Notes: generated by a model not told the origin, from the sequence alone. A DNA stretch of 64,000 nucleotides from Notospermus geniculatus (GCA_002633025.1 NMRB01000198.1:476653-540652), one strand, 5' to 3'; counted from the first letter of the stretch, positions 45,125 through 56,415 are shown. Made by a program: numbers and translations.

Positions 45125-45792
45125 TGCCAGTAATTAACAGATAATTGAAAAAGTGAATTGACGGTGGGAATTTATCATGAAAGACTAGCATTTTGTAATA
45201 ACCGAAACTTGAAAAAATTTTCCTAGTCCCTTTAACCACTATCCCTTATCGAAACATGGAGTTTCCAAAATAAATCCCTCGATACCCACTTCACAAACGT
45301 TGCCATTGGACTGTGGCAGCTACAGCATATCAAGCAAGACCAAGAGGCTATTTTTCTTGTACCGCCCTATTCCCCACACAGATCGATCTTATGGCGCAAT
45401 CAAGAAAACATTGGCAAGTCTTGGCAATCTCCACCCTGATTCTTGATTACAGTCCGGTTATTTCTGTTTACAGATCAAACCAAGGATGCAATGAGCAAAG
45501 AACATCTCCTTAATACCCAACGGTATCGACTTATTGTCAAAAAAGATCTAAAGACTCCACTTTGGTATTCAACATGGGCATTGGAACTAAACGCTATCAA
45601 AGGAGTACATTCCTTGATGGCACCGTGAGCAACTCAATCATGATATTTAAAGAACATGCAGGTTCCCGATAGGTTACATTGGGTTAAATGTAGGTCTGTC
45701 GCGCATGCTCCAAATGATGAACGTCAAGACGGACCGGACTTCTTGTCAATCTGCATGACGGCGCAAGTAAGCATATTTTAAAATATGCACCG
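45125..45792. other. Gene-free stretch
   Basis: Two overlapping plus frames (45313-45628) are unsupported. Nothing recognised. Confidence 0.35.
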
Positions 45793-45919
45793 GGGTCCAT
45801 ATTCATAAACATACTTACGTCAAAGTGTGATACATGTAAATGTACATGTACTTATCTGTTGTGATGAACAAAGGATAAGTGCCACACTTAGGCTTAAGTA
45901 GTTTTATGGAGATGGACCC
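45793..45919. mobile_element. GGGTCC-TATTCATAAA hairpin with an ACATGT run in one arm
   Basis: GGGTCCATATTCATAAACAT pairs with the right end GGAGATGGACCC. The left arm is expanded by GATACATGTAAATGTACATG. Confidence 0.78.
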
Positions 45920-45983
45920 AAGATCTCGAGGTTGCACCCCTCACTGAAAGTGTCCAGAATGGCCAAATTTCAAGTAAAGTTAA

Positions 45984-46100
45984 GGGACCTTATTCACGAG
46001 GCTCTCGTAATTGACTGACAACTATTGTCCATTCGTGGACAACCTATTGTTCACTATCAACCTGACAAAGAATTTGCGTCGGGTTTTGTGAATAAAGGCC
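45984..46100. mobile_element. GGGACCTTATTCAC hairpin sharing its end with the next element
   Basis: GGGACCTTATTCACGAGG pairs imperfectly with TTTTGTGAATAAAGGCC; GGACAAC/GTTGTCC-type words form the loop. Its right terminus overlaps the GGCCCC that starts the next hairpin. Confidence 0.55.
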
Positions 46101-46219
46101 CCATATTCATAAAACTACTTAAGTAATAAAGTGCCACACTTATCCTTTGTTCAACACAAAAGAAGTAGGCCTACCGATATCACACGACTTTGACTTAAGT
46201 ATTTTATGAATACGGACCC
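46097..46219. mobile_element. GGCCCC-TATTCATAAA hairpin
   Basis: GGCCCCATATTCATAAA pairs with TTTATGAATACGGACCC. A single A (46220) separates it from the next hairpin. Confidence 0.8.
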
Positions 46220-46264
46220 AGGGGCCGTACGCACAAAACATCTTAGGTGTAAAACTTCCCTTAA

Positions 46265-46407
46265 AGCGGATTGCTCGCGTCTGTCCAAAGTGAACCAAAA
46301 ATAATAAAACGTCCCGTTTTATTCGTAACAACAACTGGTAAATGCATTGCGGCGGCTGCTCCGGAAACGGTGCTGTGGAATCTTTGACTCGGCACGAACA
46401 GTCCGCT
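46265..46407. mobile_element. TTAA-flanked AGCGGATTG element
   Basis: TTAA at 46261-46264 and 46408-46411; ends AGCGGATTG and the complement of AGCGGACTG. The intact host copy has one TTAA at this point (AGTTTAAGGG on the other strand). Confidence 0.85.
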
Positions 46408-46431
46408 TTAATACTATTGTTCCAAACAAAA

Positions 46432-46673
46432 CCAAGATACAGAATAGCACAAAATTGACACACACAATGATAATAAGCAAGAAGTCAATCTCCAGAATTC
46501 ACGAATTTTCGACCCCAACCGGGGTCTTTTTCAAGTGGAACTTTACAATCTGAAACTCTGACTAGAAAAGACCTTTAGAAAAGAACTCTTTTCTAGAGTT
46601 TCAGATTGTAAAGTTCCACTTGAAAAAGACCCCGGTTGGGGTCGAAAATTCGTGAATTCTGGAGATTGACTTT
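46432..46673. mobile_element. Palindromic retroposon-like element, copy 2, with exact 15-bp duplication
   Basis: TTGTTCCAAACAAAA occurs at 46417-46431 and 46674-46688, and the intact host (12415-12522) has it once. The body has a leader (ATAGCACAAAATTGACACAC) and then arms of about 90 bp with CTCCAGAATTCACGAATTTT and ACCCCAACCGGGGTC. A 15-bp duplication is typical of target-primed reverse transcription, not of cut-and-paste MITEs. Confidence 0.85.
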
Positions 46674-46714
46674 TTGTTCCAAACAAAAGATACATGTTTT
46701 ATGCATACGGGCCC

Positions 46715-47426
46715 AGATACCCAAGTGGTAGGCAGGTTGCCACTTTTGGACACTACTGAGGGGTGGTTGTCCACTGTCACGACTGTGGTATCATTGATCA
46801 AAAACAGAATGTAAGCGATGCAGTGGCCTGTTCGGAATTCTTGGCAAGTACGATTCTCCTGGTCACGCGAGAAGCTATCAACGCCTCCAGAGCTACATTA
46901 TCAGGGATATTCCGGAAACCATTCACCAAGGTCTCATTCCTGAAATCTATTGAAGCCCCGCAGGCTCATAATAAAAGCGAACTATATGAAAACTAGGCTC
47001 TACAGGGAACCATATATCACGGCAATCAAGCTACCAGTATAGCCATAGACCCCGGAGGACTTGGTTGCATTGTTAGACTTGAAATGAGCCGGAGGTGGTA
47101 GTTACTTCGTTGGGGTTATAGATCCATATGAGATAATGGAGCTTGATAACTTTGGGCCCGTCAGAAGGAGGAATAACAAAGGGAATATTTACATACAATG
47201 GTTTGCAAACGTTTCATGGTTCCTCTCTTTATCTATTTTGGCTGCTACATGTATGCGGGTAGTTTCTTCTGGAAACATGGTTCACATAAATGCTTCCCGC
47301 CTGTGTGACATTTGCCAGTGTTCCTGTATGTCTGTGTTTCCCCTTATTGTTTGGGAAACGCTCGCCGATAGATCGACATATTTCTTATATAAGTCGCCTA
47401 ATGTCAAGTCGCAGCTTATTCCGTCA
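46715..47426. other. Gene-free stretch
   Basis: Frames at 46763-46996 and 47136-47504 show no domain. Nothing claimed. Confidence 0.35.
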
Positions 47427-47480
47427 CACAATAGCAGGAGAACACTCACAGATGGGGAACACTCAAAATGTTACACCGGT
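47427..47480 (+). repeat. Dispersed repeat fragment (AACACTCACAGATGGG)
   Basis: CAATAGCAGGAGAACACTCA and CAGATGGGGAACACTC match the complement of 59165-59225. Upstream GTCAAGTCGC and CTTATTCCGTCA also occur near 12770, so a longer family is involved. Confidence 0.7.
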
Positions 47481-47626
47481 TACAGTCATGGATTCTGTGC
47501 TTGACGACAAATACGCTCAACAGCAATTGATCCAGTTCGCATTTGGCCCCGATAAACTTTCCAACAGTAGATTCTATATCAGACCGTTACGTCCATAAAA
47601 GGTGAAAGATCATGGCATTTGAAATA

Positions 47627-47765
47627 ATGGTTTAGAAATCAAACGATAAAAGTAACCGTTAACGACAACTTTATTTTTGTACCGAAAATGCAATATAAAA
47701 TCTGCATAGTATGAAAAATAACGTTGTCGTAAGTTTACGTTTGTCGTTTGATTTCTAAACCTCCC
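47627..47765. mobile_element. TA-flanked GGTTTAGAAATC MITE, copy 3 (inverted interior)
   Basis: GGTTTAGAAATCAAACGATA to GATTTCTAAACCTCCC with TA on both sides. The interior is in the opposite orientation to copies 1 and 2. Confidence 0.87.
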
Positions 47766-48088
47766 TATCATCTTAAGATTTACTCCACGACAAAAATAAT
47801 TCATTCGAACAGTATCACTTGCAACACCACTTGCTTTTTGTACCGTGACAAAACCCACGCGACCTTTACTGTTTACTATCCTTCCCTTTTCATGGTACAA
47901 AAAGTAAGTGAACTGGCCTCGAACCTCGAACTGACTCCGTGTAAAAAGCAGATCAGCACGATATGTATGCTTCGGTAAAGTCATCGGGGGAACATGGCCC
48001 CTGAGAGGATATCGAATGTCACTGTATACGGATATGATAGCTATTAATAAACGACTGTCGTCTGCAGATGAAGCAGCACCAATAGCCC

Positions 48089-48343
48089 TACACTACATAA
48101 AAACCCGCGTCTCACCCGGGTTTTTTCTGTTTACACCTGTTAAAAGCGCGGGTGCTGGACCCGCGGATGAAAAACCCGGGGCTAATAAGCCCTCCGAGCT
48201 GGAAGGGTTTTTGGAGGGTTTAATTTAGATCACCGTCACAAGATTTTTAGTAGTGTCGACGCGCATGGCGTCTCAGGGGGGGATTTTTCAGAGCCGGGCT
48301 TGACACGGCGTCTCAAAAAGCCCGGAGATTTCTATGTAGTGTA
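48089..48343. mobile_element. TACACTACATA-ended element with CCCGGGTTTT words
   Basis: TACACTACATAAAAACCCG at 48089 mirrors ATGTAGTGTA ending at 48342, and CGTCTCA occurs in both ends. Related to the outer repeat at 7567-8872. Confidence 0.7.
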
Positions 48344-49106
48344 AACAGCACCAATGCCTACACCTTTACAAATGGATGGTACGTTCAATTATGAATACCT
48401 CATTAATGCCTCGGTAACATTTAGTCGATAAAGCGGATTTCATCGCTTTAGACAATATTTGGTTTCGATACTATGTTATTGATTCAACAAGCGAAATCCA
48501 TCTCTAGTCAATAATTTCACATGCTGGTGTTTTTTTCTCATTTAGTTAATGAACCATGTGTTATTGCTTGTGCAACAACATTCGAGGGAGAGCTGTAATA
48601 AAACATGACATTTTTGCTGATTTGAAGGCTACTCTAAATTATCATGTTACCAACGACTGGGTCCCGAGTCTAGAGCCGACGCGAAACGACTGTATCGGAA
48701 TAACGAGCGGAAACTCTCTTTCAGAGCCCAAACCCAAGACCCCTTTAATTTTGTTCCCAAACGAGCATGTAAGACAAGACCAATCGTTTCAATTTGTCTC
48801 TGATATTGGAAGTCTCGACAAAACCTGACCACTTATGAGCATGTATTGAATCACTGGATTATTGATTATTTTTCATATCATAAGCGACCCGGAAAAACAT
48901 CTTATTACACTTTATGTCATGAACGTCAATCATCGAACCGCCTCGGGTGTCTCGAGCGGTATTTACTTGGGAGAGAACGGAGCAAGGCACTGGTTGAGCA
49001 TCGTCCTACGTCAGGCTTTGGAGGAATTGAAAAAAGAGGAACTCTAACTGACATCTCAACTCCTCCGACTTATTAGTATATAATTTTTGTCATGATTATG
49101 ATGCAA
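48344..49106. other. Gene-free stretch
   Basis: The frame 48556-48828 has no recognisable motif. Nothing else. Confidence 0.35.
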
Positions 49107-49211
49107 GGGCCTATTTCATAAAGTGACTTTACGCTAATGGTACCATTAACTTAATGCATTTACCATTTGGTTAAAGGTACCATTAGCTTAAAGCCACTTT
49201 TTGAAACACCC
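49107..49211. mobile_element. GGGCCTATTTCATAAAGTG hairpin
   Basis: GGGCCTATTTCATAAAGTG pairs loosely with CACTTTTTGAAACACCC; the inner arms share CTAATGGTACC and GGTACCATTAG. Confidence 0.7.
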
Positions 49212-49356
49212 TGATCATTAGATGACTAACAGTTAGAAAAAGAAAGAACTTGTGAAAAAAGGAAAGATCCAGCTCCTTCAAGAGAAGAATTGTCAAAAAC
49301 CATAACTAAACGCTAACATAAATATGCTGATCATTAAAATGGTACATGTAGTATCT

Positions 49357-49514
49357 GGGGCCAGTTGCACAAAAGTTAAAAATCACTGTTAGTTTATCTT
49401 GGCGTTAACTTATCCCAAAATGTTAGTTTTGTTAGTTAACACCAAGTAAGGGATTTTAACAGGAAAAGTTAAATTAACAGACTTTTATCTTTTCAATTTT
49501 TGTGCAACTGGCCC
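49357..49514. mobile_element. GGGGCCAGTTGCACAAAA hairpin
   Basis: GGGGCCAGTTGCACAAAA pairs with TTTTTGTGCAACTGGCCC, with inner TTAAAAATC/GATTTTAAC words. 158 bp. It fits the GGGCC hairpin super-group. Confidence 0.83.
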
Positions 49515-50168
49515 TAGGCCTTTATTAAAAGAGCTGAAACCCTCCTTCTTTTTATTTCTTTTGGACAACTTCGTTACCGAATATATTCATGAAGCCTAGC
49601 AATTTATCCTTTTACCTTTCTTTAACATCACAAAATATAGAGGGTGCCTTTCCTGTGTGCTGATCTCGTCGCCATTATGACTACCCACGCCCATTAGAAT
49701 ATAGACTATGAACCATATGCAATCCACAGGTCAGACCTGAATATCAACTCACGTTACAGGCCTAGCTAGGTATACAATAATACATGTAAGCTGAGAAAAC
49801 TGGGGTCAGGAACCGATGGTTTCTAAGCAACTAAATAAGGAGTATCTCCTGTCTCGCTATCTTTTGTTCCTATCGTCATGACAGCATGTTGCTAAGGCTT
49901 TATTCGAAGAGAAAAAGGCCTTGTTTGTGCCATGGTGGAGAATATCACTCAGTTTTGCCTCAACTGCATCTGAAATGTACACAGATTGATTCAGATACCA
50001 ACGATGTCGACCAATTAGGGCCAAAGAAGGTGTGTCAGCCATTATCCGACAGTCCTATCTTTCACCAAATACACCCATTATTCGCAAGGCACTGATTCAT
50101 TGATATTCGCCATTTTGTCTAAAGTCAGCACGGCTCCATTTTTTTAGAATAAGGAAGCAATCGAACTT
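49515..50168. other. Gene-free stretch
   Basis: Nothing recognised. Confidence 0.35.
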
Positions 50169-50425
50169 AAGCTAGGAATCCACCGCTGATTTTCTGCGTT
50201 GCGACTTGCTTTGCAACCTGCTACCTGCGATTGAATACGATCGCAAGGAACTGATACATGTCGCCGACCGATTGCCGTCTGAAATTGACCACATCTTCGC
50301 CATTGGTGGAAATCACGTCCAGCGAGTCTACAACGGCGATCGAGTGCCCAGTTGCAACGCAACCCACTTGCAAAGCAAGTCGCAACGCAAAATCAGCTTG
50401 AAAATCAATGGTGGATTCTTAGCTT
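50169..50425. mobile_element. 257-bp fold-back with TTGCGACTTGCTTTGCAA arms
   Basis: AAGCTAGGAATCCACCGCTG pairs with the right end GGTGGATTCTTAGCTT; GCGTTGCGACTTGCTTTGCA is mirrored exactly. CGATCGC words recur in the loop. Confidence 0.82.
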
Positions 50426-51100
50426 TAGGGAAAAATAGTGAAGACCGGTGTAGCAGTAAAAAGTGTCCCCCTGTAAAAAGTGTCCACTTCAATGACGGAA
50501 TAAGCGGCATGCGTATAGAAACCAATTGTCAGAGATTAGAATGTAACAATAGGATCTTTTGTTCCCCGGACAGTTTTTCCTAGGACATTCTTTCCCTTCA
50601 CACCTGTGTCAAAACACCCCACGACAATTTCGACCAATTTCAAACTCCTCTAGTAATAAAAGCATAAAGAATGAGCTGACGTACACCTTGTATGCTTGGA
50701 AAACGTGATACGACCACTTGGCGATACCTATTAATAGTTTACCAACGTCTCGTGAGAACAACTAAGAAAAACAAGAAGATCCGTGTATGGTAATACAAAT
50801 CACTCTTTTGTTAAACGTTGTCGATTTTTGTGAGCTGCGAAGAAGCAAATGCCAGCTGCCTCTGCACATGAAACCCCTCGGAGAGATGGTCGCAATGCAA
50901 TGCTTTTTTGATCTAACAAGTTGCGTTAGATATTTTTATATTTTCATACGATGTAATCATGACATAGGTAATGGGAAATGCAGAAGGGTGTTTCGAATAT
51001 AACATCATTTTTGCCGGTTTATAATCACTTTAACAGATGGTGTTTCACACTATACCTGATGAGTTCTCTAACAGACAAATATCATAATAATGCTACCGTT
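50426..51100. other. Gene-free stretch
   Basis: AAAAAGTGTCCCCCTG and AAAAAGTGTCCACTTC lie side by side near 50460. Nothing else. Confidence 0.35.
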
Positions 51101-51752
51101 GCAAAAGCCATTTAGGGACAAGATTTCTTGACGAGATTGCAAGGGCGTCAAAAATGCGCCGATTCACTTCACACCTGCGACCTTCGCTAAGGAGTTCGCT
51201 GACGCCGAAGGCAAGTCACAAGTTTTTCATGCCCATACCTCGCGTCTCTTCGACACAAGCTCCCATCAGCCAGACGTCCCAGGCCAAACAAGCTGATATA
51301 ACGACCGACCGTAGAGGACGTTGCCATTGCTGCAGTCAGGCCACACAGACAAATAACTGGGGATGAACATTTCCTCTTTGGGTCACGTTGGCAAGTAAGC
51401 TAGGAGCAGTCCCACACCAGACATGCAAAAGGCATTTAGGGACAAGATTTCTTGACGAGATTGCAAGGCCGTCAAAAATGTGCCAATTCATTCCACACCT
51501 GCAACCTTCGCTAAGGAGTTCGCTGACGCCGAAGGCAAGTCGCAAGTTTTTCATGCCCATACCTCGCGTCTCTTCGACACCCAAGCTCCCATCAGCCAGA
51601 CGTCCCGGGCCAAACAAGCTGATATAATGACCGACCGTAGAGGACGTTTCCATTGCTGCAGTCAGGCCACACAGACAAATAACTGGGGATGAACATTTCC
51701 TCTTTGGGTCACGTAGGCAAGTATATTAAGCTAGGAACAGTCCCACACCATA
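51101..51752 (+). repeat. Two-copy tandem duplication, period 324 bp
   Basis: Units start GCAAAAGCCATTTAGGGAC (51101) and GCAAAAGGCATTTAGGGAC (51425) and are about 95% identical. Open frames on both strands run through both units, but indels shift the plus frame (one unit lacks a base near 51256), so no protein is conserved. Possibly an old coding fragment. Confidence 0.9.
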
Positions 51753-52093
51753 TTTGCTCATTCTCCGGTATCTGGTACCATCGGAGGTGAATACCAAAGA
51801 AAGGCAATAGAGTGATAATCACGCCATTAGTCTCCTATCTTGTAAATGGGTTTCTAACGATGTATGGTCATAGCTCGCGGTTACTAGGATACAAATGAGG
51901 ATGGAAGTTTCACACGTGTTTGACAAACGTTTATAATATTGTCTCCCTGATGAAAGCTCCATCCTGGTACACGGATGTGGCGTTTGGCTCATCACGATGG
52001 TCTGCCAGGTAATCTTCGCAGTCACGTTATCGTAGGCACCGACCACCCTTCGAACCTTTGAGGATCTTTTCTTTCCTCTACCCTTCTACCTCT
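51753..52093. other. Gene-free stretch
   Basis: Nothing recognised. Confidence 0.35.
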
Positions 52094-52577
52094 ATAGAGG
52101 TTCTTCACGTGACGTCACACCCTAATTAGCATAGCATACAATGGCACTGACGGCCATACTGGCCCGAGTGTCAATGGGGTGTACTGAAAGAAATCAGATT
52201 TTAACTGGAATATTTTCCAAACTACCTTTCTTATCACTTCAGTTTCTTAGGATATGATTTGTCACATAAAATCACATGTTCTACAGCAGTCTGATGATTG
52301 AATGACGCCTCTCTGTTGTACAAAGAGACAATTAGTGCTGAATTACATAGAGTCGTAGTACACTGTGCACGTGTCGCCATTCAAAATGGACACGCCAAAA
52401 GCCTTCCTCGCTATAATGTACACCTCGCTATAACGTACATTTTGCGTGGATCCCGACGTGTACGTTATAGCGAGGGTTTACTCTATTACTGACGGCCAAC
52501 ATGGCCAAGCACATGGCTAATTGTGTATTAATTCGCTCATTAGCATTGAGTTGTGACGTCAGTGAAGAACCTCTGTA
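52094..52577. mobile_element. Element with CRE-containing inverted ends and a nested hairpin
   Basis: AGAGGTTCTTCACGTGACGT at the left mirrors the right end GTGACGTCAGTGAAGAACCT. Both TIRs contain TGACGTCA. The interior holds the stem at 52406-52475. Confidence 0.8.
52406..52475. repeat. CCTCGCTATAACGTACA stem, pogo/Tigger-like word
   Basis: CCTCGCTATAATGTACA and CCTCGCTATAACGTACA are followed by their complement ending GTTATAGCGAGG. CCTCGCTATAACG-type words recall pogo/Tigger TIRs; this may be a remnant inside the larger element. Confidence 0.6.
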
Positions 52578-52796
52578 GCCGAAGATTCATTGTCGGACAG
52601 AAGGACGGCGACAAGAAGGTCAGGATTTTCTGAACTTGTACCCGAAGAACTTTCTCAGAAACACGCGTGGGCCTCACCTTTCGTGAGCAGACATGGTTAA
52701 TCGAAGAATTAATGGAAAGAGCCCGCCGCCTGCCAAACCAATGAATAAGAAGTAAGAAGCTGTATTAGTCTACGACCATCAATATCCCTCCAGAGG

Positions 52797-53363
52797 CTAA
52801 TACCAAAAACAATACATTTTTATGGGACCTATATTGGGTTCATGAACAGTGGGGCGTACGCGGCTGCAATGCGAAAGTTGGCCATTAAGTTCCGGGCAGC
52901 CAAAACCACTTCGCTGTCTAGATTTCTTGTGAGAACAGCAGCGCCATTTGGAAGGAACGAGCTTGCAATCATAGGCCCCCAGTGGCCCTGATGTAATTGG
53001 CTTGTTCTCCAATCTTTGGGTTCCGAGCCACCGAAAGTGGATCGGTAACGTTGTTTACGTATTTCACAAGCAGACAATTGTCGTCGCAAAGGGAATTAGT
53101 GACGAGATCAGATCTAAAAATAGACTCTCGCGAGATTGTTTCGATATTTCTCTGTGTTAAATGTCTCCCTAGTTGACGATAACTGGTGAATATAAAAGTA
53201 CCACCGCTTTCACTGGCGCAGGGGTACACGTATATAGCCACTCAATAGCGAGCTCGGTGAAATTGGCCAATGGCATGCCTTGGCAATCCAATAAATGAAT
53301 ACCGGGCAAAATTCTAGTGGCACCATTGGTAACTGAACAGATGAAGGTTTTTTCTGGTGCCAT
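52797..53363 (-). other. Overlapping minus-strand open frames of unknown nature
   Basis: Three frames succeed and overlap each other: 53363-53169 (MAPEKTFICSVTNG...), 53241-52969 and 53089-52829 (ending AAYAPLFMNPI). The composition is protein-like (VVLAARNLMANF), so this may be a frameshifted relic of a coding sequence. I recognise no domain. It ends just before the mariner-like MITE. Confidence 0.25.
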
Positions 53364-53382
53364 GTCAATGTATGTACGTATA

Positions 53383-53819
53383 CAGTCATGGACATTAATT
53401 TGTCTATACCTGATACCGGTACTTTGAATATTTCAAACACTATTTTAACACGGTTTGTTCCACATGAAAGCATCAAAATTTCCTACAAAACACGAAAATT
53501 TCAAATTATCAAAATTTTGATAATCTCAAATCTCTCAGCAACCACGCAACATATCTTGACGAAACAAAGCCCAAAATCCTTAGAAAGTTCCACTCTATCA
53601 CAACTGCAACAAAAAGTCACAAAAATATCACAAAATAAAAAGTTTGATTTTTGGTGTTTCTTTCTGATGAGCTATTACATAATTACGGTATTTTCAAATT
53701 TCCAAAATTTTGATGCAGAAATATGACCAACAAATGTGGAACAAACCGTGTTAAAATTGGCCCAGTAGTATTTGAAATATTCAAAGTTTCAGGTGTAGAT
53801 AAACTAATGTCCATGACTG
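53383..53819. mobile_element. 437-bp Tc1/mariner-like MITE (TA-CAGTCATGGACATTA)
   Basis: TA at 53381-53382 and 53820-53821. The ends CAGTCATGGACATTA and TAATGTCCATGACTG are inverted; the arms extend about 85 bp through TTTGAATATTTCAAA and AACACGGTTTGTTCCACAT. CAGT ends with TA duplication are hallmarks of Tc1/mariner. No DDE transposase is encoded. Confidence 0.92.
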
Positions 53820-53821
53820 TA

Positions 53822-55050
53822 CATGTACTTCGTTTCGCTTGTATTTTTCACATTTCAAGAGTTTGAGATGTACGTATAAGCATATATAACGTCCCTAACG
53901 TAAAATGATGCATTTTCTCAGGCAATCTTTCAGCACTAACGACGGTGCGAAGTAGCTAGATCGGGGAAACATACATTACGAGTCAGATTAATTGTCCGCC
54001 GAAGGATCACCTGCCTAACCCGATACAATATTCATCGTGGCTCCAAAGCTATCCATATTTTTTTAGTTAATTCATGGAGTAATTATGAGTGAGGTATAAT
54101 GCACCTCTTCTGCACCGTTTTGAACGTCCACAGAGGAAGTTCAAATATGCTAATTAGTGTCGTAAAATATACCAATCACGTCGGGATGAAATTATAATGT
54201 GGCATTCTAATGAGGACATGGATATAAAGTCTGATTTCCTGAAAAGGCATGTGCATGAATGTGCAGTTGTACGAAGAAAGACAGCAGTGAACAAGCGATG
54301 ATCCACTGATGTCTCTCTGCTCACTATACTAGCACAAAAGTTGGCACGGTGCGAACTCCCAATTCCCTTAAAATCTTGACTTCATTTCTTTCATACATTT
54401 CTGAAGTCGTACCGAATTTGTACCCTTTGTGTCGTTGTTGATCTCCAATAACACCGTGACCACTGCTCGAAGGACATTGAAACAATAGCGGGCGTCGTCG
54501 GCACAACAGTTACATCATCTAACTTGTATAAAATTCGCCGGGTTGCGCATTGTCTCCATGTTTAGAGGCTTCTCTTCTGGGCGCAGTACACCTCTTTCCT
54601 TGCAGTCCGGGCAAATCCAGTAAGCGTGTTAAGAGGTTTTGATCCCTGTTTTCAATCCAATTTCCGTAGTTTTTAAGCCTTGCCTCCTATCCCTGAAGTG
54701 ACGCTTAAATTTGTTTCTTGTATTTTTTAGTTCACTTGTCATGTCTGTCTTGTCTTGTACTGTCCTGGTACTGTTGAGGTGCATGGTTCGTAAATAAAAC
54801 GTTGTAATCCGGGAAACGTCGTTCCTTCCAATCCTGAACAGGAGTACAACGGTTGTACTAAAATATTAAACTGGAGAAAATATCGTTCAAAGATACTAGT
54901 AGTGTACAATCATAAATCATGTATCACCATGTCCGAATAACAACAATTACTTGTCGACGTGAGAATTTGAAAATAAAGCTAAAATGAATGTCTCGGTTCT
55001 CTGGCATGTAGGCAGGCCTTCGAAGACGAGGTAAAGCATGTTGTTCTTCA
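53822..55050. other. Gene-free stretch
   Basis: AATAAAACG at 54793 could be a poly(A) signal, but no upstream terminal exon is recognisable. Nothing else. Confidence 0.35.
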
Positions 55051-55239
55051 ACACTCATTCGGTTGTTTTAAACACTCATTCGGTTGTTTTGAACACTCAT
55101 TCGGTTGTTTTGAACACTCATTCGGCTGTTTTGAACACTCAATCGGTTGTTTTGAACACTCATTCAGTTGTTTTAAACACCCATTCGGTTGTTTTAAACA
55201 CTCATTGGGTTGTTTTGAACATTCATTCGGTTGTTTTCA
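55051..55239 (+). repeat. Nine-unit 21-bp minisatellite
   Basis: Unit ACACTCATTCGGTTGTTTTRA repeats nine times (9 x 21 = 189 bp) with one or two changes per unit. As 21 is a multiple of three it yields a repetitive open frame (NTHSVVL), which should not be taken as a gene. Confidence 0.97.
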
Positions 55240-55844
55240 GAGCAACATCCACCATTACCAGTCTGACACTCCCTCCCTATCAAATGCTTGCGTGTATTCA
55301 CTCCGGGACCATTCCGCGTCACAAAGACCTCCTTTAGAAAAGAAAGAAGACTAAAAGCACGTTTCGAGACAAAGCTTACAACAGAGAAAAATTGCGATAA
55401 GTGTTGCAATTTTCGCTCGTTTCTACATATTTCTTAAGAAGCATGATCCCTTGATGGCTATATCTGAACCATTTAACCATCCGTGGCCCTAGACATGCGG
55501 CGTGCTCTTTTAGCTTCGGAGACATAGAGCAATCCTTAGAACTATATTAGCTTAGCTTTGCTGACCACTGCGGTCAAAGAGATATCGAAGTATCATAGAC
55601 ACTAATTGACCTTCTTATCTTATCTTTTATCGGTTTTTCCTTTTCAAAGGCTTCTACCAATGTCTACATCCAGATAACAACCTTTTATTGGGCAATACGT
55701 AATTGCAATGTCAAACAGAAACAGTTGCGTGGTCATCGGATCCCATCTTGTCCAAACAAGGCTATCGACTCCGTCTTTAGCCTTGTCCGAATCATGTCAT
55801 CTTTTCCGTTAATGCATAAATTATTAATGAACCTGACCCCTACT
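55240..55844. other. Gene-free stretch
   Basis: Nothing recognised. Confidence 0.35.
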
Positions 55845-55985
55845 TGACCCCGCCTCCGAGCCAATCAGAACTCGCGAAACAAATCACCGTTGGACACTTT
55901 CTTTGCTCTTCACGCTCGAATTTGTAACATTGATTTTGATTGGCGCGTCGCCTTTCCTTCGCGCCCCGATGATTGGCTGAGGCTC
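55845..55985. promoter_or_regulatory. GC-box / CCAAT / E2F-like promoter candidate
   Basis: CCCCGCCTCC (55847), GCCAATCAG (55859), GATTGGCGCG (55938) and GATTGGCTGA (55971), with TTCGCGCCCC between. The mix of Sp1, NF-Y and E2F-like sites is typical of a cell-cycle promoter. No adjacent exon recognised. Confidence 0.33.
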
Positions 55986-56163
55986 TCACCCCCTCAGAAA
56001 CGGGAAATGTGATGGATTCGAACCAGGCTAGATGGCCGTCAGGCCAGATAGACTGGTGAGCACCAGATGTCGGATCCTAGCTTTAGGTGGAAGAAATGAT
56101 TCTGAGATATCATTGTGCTCACACATGTGGAACCTTCCAATCAAAACCTAATATGGTCCTTAA

Positions 56164-56411
56164 AGCCTCACTGTATTGAGTTTTACGATATTTTCAAAGT
56201 GTTAGGAAGGTGCAGGAGGTCTCATAACCTTGTGAAGGTCCCCAAAATACTTGCCTGATACGTACACTTCAATGAATCAAGCCCTAGTTTTCAGCACACG
56301 TTGAAAAAACAGCAGGCAAAGCCCTAATGTATTCAGATAGACCACAGTACATTTTACACTACACTAACGTCGGAGGACGTAAGCACTTTCTGAATTCAAT
56401 ACAGTGAGGCT
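56164..56411. mobile_element. TTAA-flanked AGCCTCACTGTATTGA element, copy 1
   Basis: TTAA at 56160-56163 and 56412-56415. TIRs AGCCTCACTGTATTGA and its complement. 248 bp. A second copy, inverted and missing one end, is at 62483-62720. Confidence 0.9.
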
Positions 56412-56415
56412 TTAA

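Larger units (their letters stand above)
46221..46714. mobile_element. GGGGCC hairpin hosting two insertions
   Basis: Terminal words GGGGCCGTACGCACAAAACA and TGTTTTATGCATACGGGCCC match the intact copy at 12415-12522. Two unrelated elements (46265-46407 and 46432-46673) occupy its loop, and part of the right inner arm is missing. Confidence 0.82.

Noticed and set aside
55052-55337. Repetitive protein NTHSVVL
   Set aside because: Explained by a 21-bp minisatellite with a length divisible by three.
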